Part shown: positions 1-5,455 of the stretch, one piece after another
Numbering within the stretch: position 1 is the first letter of the stretch
How the letters are laid out: every line of letters begins with the position of its first letter
From: Armatimonadota bacterium
GTDB taxonomy: Bacteria > Sysuimicrobiota > Sysuimicrobiia > Sysuimicrobiales > Kaftiobacteriaceae
Reading direction: 5' to 3'
DNA: 9,694 nt
Assembly (NCBI GenBank): GCA_020028535.1
Contig: JAIBHM010000050.1
Location: 1 to 9,694, forward strand
The notes under the pieces: model-generated
What the model saw: the letters and a program-made list of their open reading frames with translations, nothing else
Databases searched by the model: none
Told to the model about the DNA's origin: nothing
Program-made: the position numbers and the translations under genes

Positions 1-435
1 CTCTCGCAGAGCCGCGTGAAGAACATCGTCTTCGACTGGGACCGCATGCTCTCGCTGGACGGCGACAGCGCGCCGTACCTGCAATACACGTACGTGCGGG
101 CCCGCGGCATCATGCGCAAGGGCAGCGAGGCCTATCCCGCGGGGGACATCGACATGCGGGCCACTGAAACGAAAGAGGAGTGGGCGCTCATCAAGCATGT
201 CTCGCGCTTCCCGGATGCCGCCCGCGAGGCCGCGAGGACCTACTATCCTCACATCGTCGCCAACTATCTCTACCAGCTGGCGCAGGTCTTTCACGCGTTC
301 TATCACGAAGTGCCGGTCCTCCAGGCGGAGGATGAGGCGCTCAGAGACAGCCGCATGGAGCTCGTGCGCGCGACTGCGACCGTGATGCGCACGGGCCTGG
401 GCCTCCTCGGGATCGGTGTTCCCGATCGGATGTAG
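1..435 (+). CDS. argS: Arginyl-tRNA synthetase, C-terminal part (5' truncated by window edge)
   Basis: ArgRS charges tRNA-Arg with arginine in the cytoplasm using ATP. Only the last 144 codons are present; the reading frame is open from base 1, so the gene begins outside the window. The fragment starts at the end of the catalytic core, with the class I ArgRS signature around DGDSAPYLQYTYVRARGI. It continues into the all-helical DALR anticodon-binding domain (IVANYLYQLAQVFHAFYHEV) and ends with the family-typical tail LGLLGIGVPDRM, then TAG. The GTG at 16 is an internal valine codon and not the start. The next gene is 198 bases downstream behind a promoter-like element, so argS is probably the last gene of its own transcript. 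The call rests on family-specific sequence at the C-terminus. Confidence 0.93.
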   Translation, partial: LSQSRVKNIVFDWDRMLSLDGDSAPYLQYTYVRARGIMRKGSEAYPAGDIDMRATETKEEWALIKHVSRFPDAAREAARTYYPHIVANYLYQLAQVFHAFYHEVPVLQAEDEALRDSRMELVRATATVMRTGLGLLGIGVPDRM

Positions 436-471
436 CCCTGGGGGCTGTTTCCGCGGGGAACTGTTTCAGGG

Positions 472-477
472 TATAAT
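472..477 (+). promoter_or_regulatory. Promoter -10 element ahead of the SLH-protein/tal/rho run
   Basis: A perfect TATAAT lies in the argS-SLH gap, in otherwise GC-rich sequence. No good -35 hexamer sits at 16-18 bases (TTCCGC at 449-454 is a poor match), and there is no TG extension. Transcription would start near 484, leaving a leader of about 150 nt before the TTG start at 634. Confidence 0.5.
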
Positions 478-483
478 ACGTTT

Positions 484-633
484 GTTAGGGCAGCATGCAG
501 GGTTTTCCCGAGGGAGAGGAGAAACCCCCTCCGGATTCGGCCGCACAGGACGCCTGGCACTGACTGACTCCTGCTCGGGTGTCCGCCGTCATCGCTCGAT
601 GCTCCCAATTCTGAACGCATAGAGGAGACAGAA
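484..633 (+). other. Long 5' leader of the SLH-protein operon
   Basis: About 150 nt separate the predicted transcription start from the SLH-protein start codon. The leader contains mutually exclusive hairpin options: GGGTTTT (500-506) with GAAACCC (521-527), or CCGAGGG (508-514) with CCCT plus CGG (527-534, one bulged base). No T-run follows, so this is not an intrinsic terminator. I do not recognise a known riboswitch class. It ends in a strong ribosome-binding site, AGAGGAG (621-627), six bases before the start. Confidence 0.3.
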
Positions 634-1908
634 TTGACCGCACTTCGCGCAGTTCGATGGCGCACGCGCGTGTTCGTTGCCGCTCTGATCCTGCTCGTCG
701 CCGTCGTCCCGGCGTGGGCTGCGATCTTCTCGGACATCCAGGGGCTCCCGATGCAGCGGGCGATCGAACGCCTGGCTGCCAAGGGCGTGTTCCGGGGTAC
801 GTCGGGCACGACGTTCAATCCTGGGGGGACCGTTGGCCGCGGCGATTTCGCCGTTCTGCTCGTCCGCGCCCTCGGGCTGGACACACAGGGTCTGCCGGTC
901 CCCGCATTCAAGGACGGCGCCGACATCCCACGGGACCAGCTGCCGGCGATCGCCGCCCTCAGCAACCTGGGCAGCGTCTCACCGGTCGCCGACGGCCGGG
1001 GCAAGGTCGAGGCGAAGAAAGGAACGCTCGTCTACACGCTGGCGACCGACCGCGCGACGTATGGCCCCGCGGACCTCATCAGGATCACGTTCTCCGTGAC
1101 GAACACCAGCAAGCAGAACATGACCTTCGAACACGCGAACTCGCAGCTGTACGATTTCATCATCCGTGCGGCGGACGGCCAGGAAGTGGCCAAATGGTCG
1201 TTAGGACGCCCCTTCCTGCCGCTCGAGCAGCCCGTGTCTCTTGCCGCCGGACAGACGTTCAGCTGGCCGACGCTGTGGAAGCAGCTCGATCAGAGTGACG
1301 ACCCGGTGCCGGCCGGACGGTACGAGATCATCGCCGTGCACACGACGAAATCGGATCCCACGTCGCTGTCGCTCTTCTTCAACAAGGGCGTGATGGGGGC
1401 GCAAGCCGACGGCACCTTCCGGCCGAAAGAAGAGATTACCCGGCTCGAACTGGCCACGGTCGCGGCGCGCGCAATCGGGCTGGGCGACGCGCCGGGCGCG
1501 AGCCTCAATGTGGCTGATGCGAGTGCGGTTCCGCAGGGCGCCCGGGCCACGCTCGCGGCGGCTATCGAGAGGCGGTTGATCAGCGTGGTCGGCGCCCGCG
1601 AGTTCCGCCCCGCGCAGAAAGCGACCCGGAGTGAGGTCGCCCAGGCGCTCGACGCGTTAATGGACACGTTGAAGCGGTACAACTTCGCCAAGGGGACGCT
1701 GAAAGACCCGGTCGGCGGGACGCCGCCGCAGCTCACCATCGAGGACGACAGCAAAAGGCTCCGCACCTACCGCGTGGCTCGCAATCATGTCGTGTACCGC
1801 AATGACCGGCAGGTGGAACTGCGGGACCTCCGGCCCGGCGATGCGCTGCTGTTCCTCAACATCGGCGACGTGGGCGACGTCGCCTACATCGAGGCCACGG
1901 GGAGATAG
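634..1908 (+). CDS. Secreted SLH-domain surface protein with internal BsuPI-like domain
   Basis: Predicted exported, wall-associated protein of 424 residues. The TTG start is supported by AGAGGAG six bases upstream and by the signal peptide it creates (basic N-terminus, hydrophobic core about 13-26, cleavage likely after AWA at 29). Three SLH-type repeats are visible. The first is at about 32-82 (FSDIQGLP..AIERLAAKGVF). The second starts at about 91 (AFKDGADIP) and resumes at about 251-284 (GAQADGTFRPKEEITRLELA). The third is at about 291-344 (LNVADASAVP..EFRPAQKATRSEVA). SLH repeats typically bind secondary wall polymers. Residues about 130-245 resemble the BsuPI intracellular proteinase-inhibitor fold (SVTNTSKQNMTFEHANSQLYDF, GQEVAKWS, LAAGQTFSW, PAGRYEI). 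The C-terminal 70 residues look like a small beta domain (LRPGDALLFLN). It is followed after 3 bases by tal. The exact function is unknown; a structural envelope role is inferred. Confidence 0.85.
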   Translation: MTALRAVRWRTRVFVAALILLVAVVPAWAAIFSDIQGLPMQRAIERLAAKGVFRGTSGTTFNPGGTVGRGDFAVLLVRALGLDTQGLPVPAFKDGADIPRDQLPAIAALSNLGSVSPVADGRGKVEAKKGTLVYTLATDRATYGPADLIRITFSVTNTSKQNMTFEHANSQLYDFIIRAADGQEVAKWSLGRPFLPLEQPVSLAAGQTFSWPTLWKQLDQSDDPVPAGRYEIIAVHTTKSDPTSLSLFFNKGVMGAQADGTFRPKEEITRLELATVAARAIGLGDAPGASLNVADASAVPQGARATLAAAIERRLISVVGAREFRPAQKATRSEVAQALDALMDTLKRYNFAKGTLKDPVGGTPPQLTIEDDSKRLRTYRVARNHVVYRNDRQVELRDLRPGDALLFLNIGDVGDVAYIEATGR

Positions 1909-1911
1909 GCC

Positions 1912-2583
1912 ATGCAGTTCTTCCTGGATACGGGCAGTCTAGAGGAGATTCGCACCGCGCAGGCGTGGGGCATCCTGGACGGGGTGACGACGAACCCGAG
2001 CCTCGTCAGCAAGGAAGGGATGGACCATAAAGCCCTGATTCGAGAGATCGCGTCGATCACGTCCGGGCCGATCTCGGTGGAGACGACCAGCGAACGGGCG
2101 GAGGAGATGGTAGCCCAGGGCCGCGAGTATGTCACGTGGGCGCCCAACGCGATCGTCAAGGTCCCCGCCACCGCCGAGGGGATCAAGGCCGCCTCAATCA
2201 TGGGCAAAGAGGGCATCAGAATCAATGTCACCCTGGTGTTCTCGCCCAACCAGGCGCTCCTCGCCGCCAAGGTCGGAGCCTACTTCGTCAGCCCATTCGT
2301 CGGCCGATTGGACGACATCAGCGAAGACGGGATGCAGGTTGTTCGGGACACCGTGCAGATCTACCGTAACTTCGGGTTCCGGACAAAGGTGCTGGCCGCC
2401 AGTCTCCGTCATCCGATACACGTGGTCGAGGCGGCAAAGGCTGGCGCGGATATCGCCACCATCCCATTCAAGGTGATGGAGCAGTTGTTCAAACACCCGC
2501 TCACCGACACCGGCCAGGAACGATTCCTGGCTGACTGGCGGAAGTTGCAGGCAGAACTGGAACGCAAGAAGACCAAGGTATAG
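1912..2583 (+). CDS. tal: Transaldolase (small TalC/FSA-like subfamily)
   Basis: Cytoplasmic class I aldolase-type TIM barrel of 223 residues, the usual length of the short transaldolase/FSA family. It moves a dihydroxyacetone unit between sugar phosphates in the non-oxidative pentose phosphate pathway. The Schiff-base lysine is K83 in NAIVKVPAT; other family blocks are FFLDTGSLEEIR, GVTTNPSLVSKEG, NVTLVFSPNQALLAAK and PLTDTGQERFLADW. Two residues separate transaldolases from fructose-6-phosphate aldolases. Here the position of FSA Gln59 is E57 (SVETT), and that of FSA Tyr131 is F129 (SPFVGRLDD). Both match the transaldolase state, as in the B. subtilis enzyme. The ATG is preceded by GGGGAGA (1899-1905), which overlaps the end of the SLH gene. 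Only 3 bases separate the two genes, and rho follows after 14 bases, so co-transcription is likely. Confidence 0.93.
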   Translation: MQFFLDTGSLEEIRTAQAWGILDGVTTNPSLVSKEGMDHKALIREIASITSGPISVETTSERAEEMVAQGREYVTWAPNAIVKVPATAEGIKAASIMGKEGIRINVTLVFSPNQALLAAKVGAYFVSPFVGRLDDISEDGMQVVRDTVQIYRNFGFRTKVLAASLRHPIHVVEAAKAGADIATIPFKVMEQLFKHPLTDTGQERFLADWRKLQAELERKKTKV

Positions 2584-2597
2584 GAAAGGGATCCCGC

Positions 2598-3860
2598 GTG
2601 GCCGCGATCGCCGAACTCGAAACCAAGACGATGGATGAGCTCCAGGGCCTGGCCAAGGAGCTCAACGTTGCCAACTTCCGCCGCTACCGTAAGCAGGAGC
2701 TGATCATGCGGATCCTCCAGGCGCAGACCGAACAATCGGGCCTGATGTTCCGCGCCGGCATCCTGGAGATCATGGCTGAGGGGTACGGCTTCCTCCGGCA
2801 CGACGGATACCTTCCGGGCTCTGAAGATATTTACGTGTCACCCTCACAGATCAAGCGGTTCGGCCTGCGGGTCGGGGACGAAGTACTGGGCCAGGTGCGT
2901 CCTCCCAAGGACAACGAGAAGTACTATGCGCTGCTGCGCGTCGAGGCGGTGAACGGTCTCGATCCGGAGCAGGCGCGCAACCGCCCCGACTTCGAGCGTC
3001 TGACGCCGGTCTTCCCGCATGAGCGGATCAAGCTGGAAGCTGAGGGGGATCTCACCACCCGCGTGGTGGACCTCTTCGCGCCCATCGGCAAGGGCCAGCG
3101 GGCGATGATCGTCTCACCGCCGAAGGCGGGCAAGACCACCATCCTCAAGAAGATCGGCCAGGCGGTGGTCAACAACTACCCCGAGATCTACCTCATGGTG
3201 CTGCTGCTGGACGAGCGGCCAGAAGAGGTCACCGACATGCGCCGGTCCGTCGAGGCCGAGGTGGTGGCCTCGACGTTCGACAGACCGCCCGAAGAGCACA
3301 TCCAGGTGGCGGACCTGGTGCTCGAGCGGGCGAAGCGCCTGGTTGAGGGCGGCCGCGACGTCGTCGTCCTGCTCGACAGCCTGACGCGCTTCTCTCGCGC
3401 CAACAACCTGGTCATCCCCCCCTCCGGCCGGACGCTGACCGGCGGTCTCGATCCTGCCTCGCTCCACCGGCCTAAGCGCTTCTTCGGCGCGGCCCGAAAG
3501 ATCGAGGAGGGTGGCAGCCTGACCGTTGTCGCCACGGCGCTGATTGACACCGGCAGCCGGATGGACGACGTCATTTACGAAGAGTTCAAGGGCACCGGAA
3601 ACATGGAGCTTCATCTGAACCGCAAACTCCAGGAGCGGCGCACCTTCCCGGCCATCGACATCAAGATGAGCAGCACCCGGCGAGAGGAGCTGTTGCTCAC
3701 CGAGGAGGAGCTGCGCAAAGTCTGGGTGCTGCGCAAGAGCCTGGAGCAGCTTGACACGGTGGCCATGACTGAGCTGATCCTTGACCGTCTGCGCAAGACC
3801 GCCAACAATCAGGCGTTCCTGCGGTCCATCGTGAAGAGCTCCGAAGAGGACGTGCAGTAG
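2598..3860 (+). CDS. rho: Transcription termination factor Rho
   Basis: Hexameric RNA-dependent ATPase that loads on nascent untranslated RNA and terminates transcription. The 420-residue length matches the classical 419-residue E. coli protein, with no large insertion. Domain order: Rho_N helical domain (about 10-42), cold-shock-like RNA-binding domain (about 50-120, RNP1-like GYGFLRHDGY at 63-71), then the ATPase. Walker A is SPPKAGKTT (173-181, K179), the catalytic glutamate lies in LLLDERPEEV (E206), and Walker B is VVVLLD (D260). The Q-loop region PPSGRTLTGG (274-283) and R-loop region GTGNMELHLNRKLQERR are intact. The start is GTG, with AGGAAAGGG (2582-2590) seven bases upstream that overlaps the tal stop codon. 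It ends with TAG. All key ATPase and RNA-binding residues are present, so it should be active. Confidence 0.97.
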   Translation: MAAIAELETKTMDELQGLAKELNVANFRRYRKQELIMRILQAQTEQSGLMFRAGILEIMAEGYGFLRHDGYLPGSEDIYVSPSQIKRFGLRVGDEVLGQVRPPKDNEKYYALLRVEAVNGLDPEQARNRPDFERLTPVFPHERIKLEAEGDLTTRVVDLFAPIGKGQRAMIVSPPKAGKTTILKKIGQAVVNNYPEIYLMVLLLDERPEEVTDMRRSVEAEVVASTFDRPPEEHIQVADLVLERAKRLVEGGRDVVVLLDSLTRFSRANNLVIPPSGRTLTGGLDPASLHRPKRFFGAARKIEEGGSLTVVATALIDTGSRMDDVIYEEFKGTGNMELHLNRKLQERRTFPAIDIKMSSTRREELLLTEEELRKVWVLRKSLEQLDTVAMTELILDRLRKTANNQAFLRSIVKSSEEDVQ

Positions 3861-3886
3861 CCCGAGCCGCCTGTTCCCGTCTAGAA

Positions 3887-3905
3887 CCTGCCCGCCGCGG
3901 GCAGG
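3887..3905 (+). other. GC-rich hairpin just after rho
   Basis: CCTGCCC and GGGCAGG form a perfect 7-bp stem (8 bp if G3894 pairs with C3898), 26 bases after the rho stop. No T-run follows, so it is not a canonical intrinsic terminator. It could stabilise the rho mRNA 3' end or act as a pause site. It marks the rho/LysM-peptidase boundary. Confidence 0.35.
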
Positions 3906-3947
3906 ACCCGAGTACACCGAGCCCGAACGTACACCACCCGGAATCCA

Positions 3948-4050
3948 TTGTCGCGAAGCAGGATGCTCCGGGAGCGGAGGACCCGGCACGGGGCCGTGAT
4001 CCTGGCCCTCCGCGGTAGTATCCTTCGGGCAACTTACTCGGCGCAGGTGG
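3948..4050 (+). promoter_or_regulatory. Candidate c-di-AMP (ydaO-yuaA class) riboswitch, divergent
   Basis: Blocks resembling the ydaO-yuaA consensus occur in the right order upstream of a wall hydrolase, the classical target of this class. They are TCGCGAA (3951-3957); a small hairpin GCTC-CGG-GAGC (3965-3975) running into GCGGAGGACCC (3974-3984; consensus GCGGGGGACCC); hairpin CCCG-GCA-CGGG (3982-3992) followed by GCCGTGATCC (3993-4002; consensus GGGGUGAAUCC); GGTAG (4014-4018; consensus GGUAGGG); and GGCAACTTACTCG (4028-4040; consensus GUCAGCUAACCUCG). The final block ends just before the ribosome-binding site AGGTGG (4045-4050). The consensus is recalled from known family members. The 3' half is shorter and more divergent than usual and P1 is not convincing, so this is a candidate only. 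Confidence 0.42.
3974..4013 (+). other. Long imperfect hairpin in the rho-LysM gap
   Basis: A 40-base inverted structure: GCGGAGG (3974-3980) with CCTCCGC (4007-4013), CC/GG, GG/CC, then CACG (3987-3990) with CGTG (3995-3998) around the loop GGGC. This gives about 15 pairs with two mismatches and one 2-base bulge. It uses the same bases as the proposed aptamer helices, so the two folds would exclude each other. Confidence 0.5.
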
Positions 4051-4053
4051 GCG

Positions 4054-5118
4054 ATGCGGGGAGCGGCAAGTCGCTACGGATGGGTTCTGCTCGCTATCGG
4101 CCTACTCTGCCTTCCTCTAGAAAGCTTCCCTACCCGGTTCCACCCACAGGCCGCCCAAGGTCCCTTCCTGGATCGAGTTTCTGCTGAAGTCCGGGCGGTC
4201 CGCGCGCTTTCCGCAGTCGGCATCGCCACCCCTATCTCTAGCACGGTCGCCTCAGCGAGTGAAGAGCAGATCCCGGCTCCTGCAGAATCCGCGGACGCCG
4301 ATGCCGTGGCGCGTCCTCCGGTGACCGTGACGATTCGCGACGGGCAGTCCCTGTGGTCGCTTGCGGCTCAGTACGGGACGACGGTTGATGCAATCGCCGC
4401 CGCGAATGGGCTGAGCAATGCGCGGACGATCCGCACGGGCACGTCAGTAGTCATCCCCGGGGCAACCGCCGCTAGGCCAACACCGAAGAAGATGGTCGCG
4501 AGAACCTCCAAACCCGGGACAAAGACGGTCGTTGTCCGGATTTACAATGGCCAGACGGTATGGGACGTTGCCCAAGCGTACGGCGTCTCCGTCGAGGAGA
4601 TCGTGGCCGCAAACGGGCTCAGCAGCCCGGACTTCGTGAGGGCCGGCCAACGGCTGGTGGTGCCGGTACAGGCGTCGGTGTTGAGCCCCCGGCGGGTCGC
4701 CGCGGCGATCGCTGAATCAGCGGGCTCGGTGGCCTCCTCCGCGGTGGTTCTTGCCCAGGGATTCATCTGGCCGGCGCGGGGCCGGCTGAGCTCGGGATTC
4801 GGCTGGCGGCGGCTGCGCCATCATGACGGCATCGACATTGCCGCCCCCTATGGCGCCCCGATCACCGCGGCCCGCGACGGGACGGTCGTCTTTGCCGGCT
4901 GGTACTATGCGTACGGGAAGACCGTGATCGTCAGCCACGGGAACGGCCTCCAGACGATCTACGGCCACGCGAGCAGAGTGCTGGTCCAGCGGGGAGACCA
5001 GGTGAAAAAGGGTGAGTTGATAGCGCACGTGGGTTCCACCGGACGCTCGACTGGCCCGCACCTGCACTTCGAGGTGCGGATCAACGGGCGCGCGGTGAAC
5101 CCAATGAAATACCTCTAG
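4054..5118 (+). CDS. Exported LysM-LysM-M23 peptidoglycan endopeptidase
   Basis: Predicted murein hydrolase or hydrolase activator of 354 residues, acting outside the membrane on peptide cross-links. An N-terminal hydrophobic segment (WVLLAIGLLCLPL, about 10-22) serves as signal or anchor. Two LysM peptidoglycan-binding repeats follow (about 91-136, TVTIRDGQSLWSLAAQYG; about 160-204, RIYNGQTVWDVAQAYG), joined by a basic linker. The C-terminal M23/LytM domain (about 237-352) has a complete zinc site. H257 and D261 lie in HDGIDIAAPYG, H305 in YGHAS, and H336 and H338 in HLHFE, so it looks catalytically competent rather than a degenerate EnvC-type activator. The ATG at 4054 has AGGTGG 3 bases upstream, a tight spacing. 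The hydrophobic segment starts too soon for a later start. The upstream gap holds a candidate c-di-AMP riboswitch. It ends with TAG. Confidence 0.92.
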   Translation: MRGAASRYGWVLLAIGLLCLPLESFPTRFHPQAAQGPFLDRVSAEVRAVRALSAVGIATPISSTVASASEEQIPAPAESADADAVARPPVTVTIRDGQSLWSLAAQYGTTVDAIAAANGLSNARTIRTGTSVVIPGATAARPTPKKMVARTSKPGTKTVVVRIYNGQTVWDVAQAYGVSVEEIVAANGLSSPDFVRAGQRLVVPVQASVLSPRRVAAAIAESAGSVASSAVVLAQGFIWPARGRLSSGFGWRRLRHHDGIDIAAPYGAPITAARDGTVVFAGWYYAYGKTVIVSHGNGLQTIYGHASRVLVQRGDQVKKGELIAHVGSTGRSTGPHLHFEVRINGRAVNPMKYL

Positions 5119-5164
5119 ACCCTGCCACTGCGTTCACCGACCCACTACCTCCACCCTCCGCCGT

Positions 5165-5193
5165 TTCACAAGCCGTTATCCGTGTGATATAAT
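5165..5193 (+). promoter_or_regulatory. Strong sigma-70-type promoter of rpmE
   Basis: TTCACA (5165-5170, five of six to TTGACA), a 17-base spacer, and TATAAT (5188-5193) with a TGa extension at 5185-5187. This is the best promoter in the window. Transcription should start near 5200, giving a leader of about 39 nt to the rpmE ATG. Confidence 0.85.
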
Positions 5194-5238
5194 CGCACGG
5201 TCTTAGAAAGCGGATCGTTTGAGGGTTGAGGTGTCACC

Positions 5239-5445
5239 ATGAGAAAGGGTATTCATCCCGCCTATTATGAGACGACGGTGACGTGCGCCTGCGGCGAGAC
5301 GTTTGTCACGGGCTCCACGAAGCAGAATATCAGGGTGGAGATCTGCTCGAAGTGCCACCCATTCTACACGGGGACCCGGAAGTTCATCGACGCAGAGGGC
5401 CGCGTGCAAAAGTTCGCCAAGAAGTATGGGCTGAAGGTGTCCTGA
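5239..5445 (+). CDS. rpmE: 50S ribosomal protein L31 (zinc-binding, C+ type)
   Basis: Small ribosomal protein of 68 residues that binds the large subunit at the central protuberance and bridges to the 30S. It carries the zinc ribbon of the C+ paralogue: C16 and C18 (CAC) plus C36 and C39 (CSKC). It starts MRKGIHPAYYETTVTC, and the conserved HPFYTG block follows the second cysteine pair. The ATG at 5239 has GAGGTG (5228-5233) five bases upstream. It has its own promoter (5165-5193) and a Rho-independent terminator 26 bases after its TGA, so it can be made as a single-gene transcript at ribosomal-protein levels. Its position after rho is common in Gram-positive lineages. Zinc-free L31 paralogues lack these cysteines. 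Confidence 0.97.
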   Translation: MRKGIHPAYYETTVTCACGETFVTGSTKQNIRVEICSKCHPFYTGTRKFIDAEGRVQKFAKKYGLKVS

Positions 5446-5455
5446 GCGGACGGAC

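Noticed and set aside
416..622. Possible 68-residue peptide in the argS-SLH gap
   Set aside because: It overlaps the argS end and the promoter, its ATG precedes the predicted transcription start, and it has no ribosome-binding site or recognisable sequence.
484..633. Cobalamin, SAM or c-di-GMP riboswitch in the SLH leader
   Set aside because: A GGCACTG-like stretch briefly suggested a cobalamin box, but the surrounding conserved elements are missing.
3887..3905. Intrinsic terminator for rho
   Set aside because: The stem is good but no T-rich tract follows, so it is reported only as a hairpin.
3114..3989. 291-codon minus-strand open frame opposite rho
   Set aside because: Fully antisense to the conserved Rho ATPase domain, with no motif, no start context and arginine/glycine-rich shadow composition.
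4015..4021. Promoter -10 (TAGTAT) directly before the LysM-M23 gene
   Set aside because: No acceptable -35 at 15-19 bases, and it falls within the candidate aptamer.
3948..4187. 79-residue open frame (TTG start) in the rho-LysM gap
   Set aside because: Arg/Ser-rich, no ribosome-binding site, and it overlaps the LysM-M23 signal segment in another frame; RNA structure explains the gap better.
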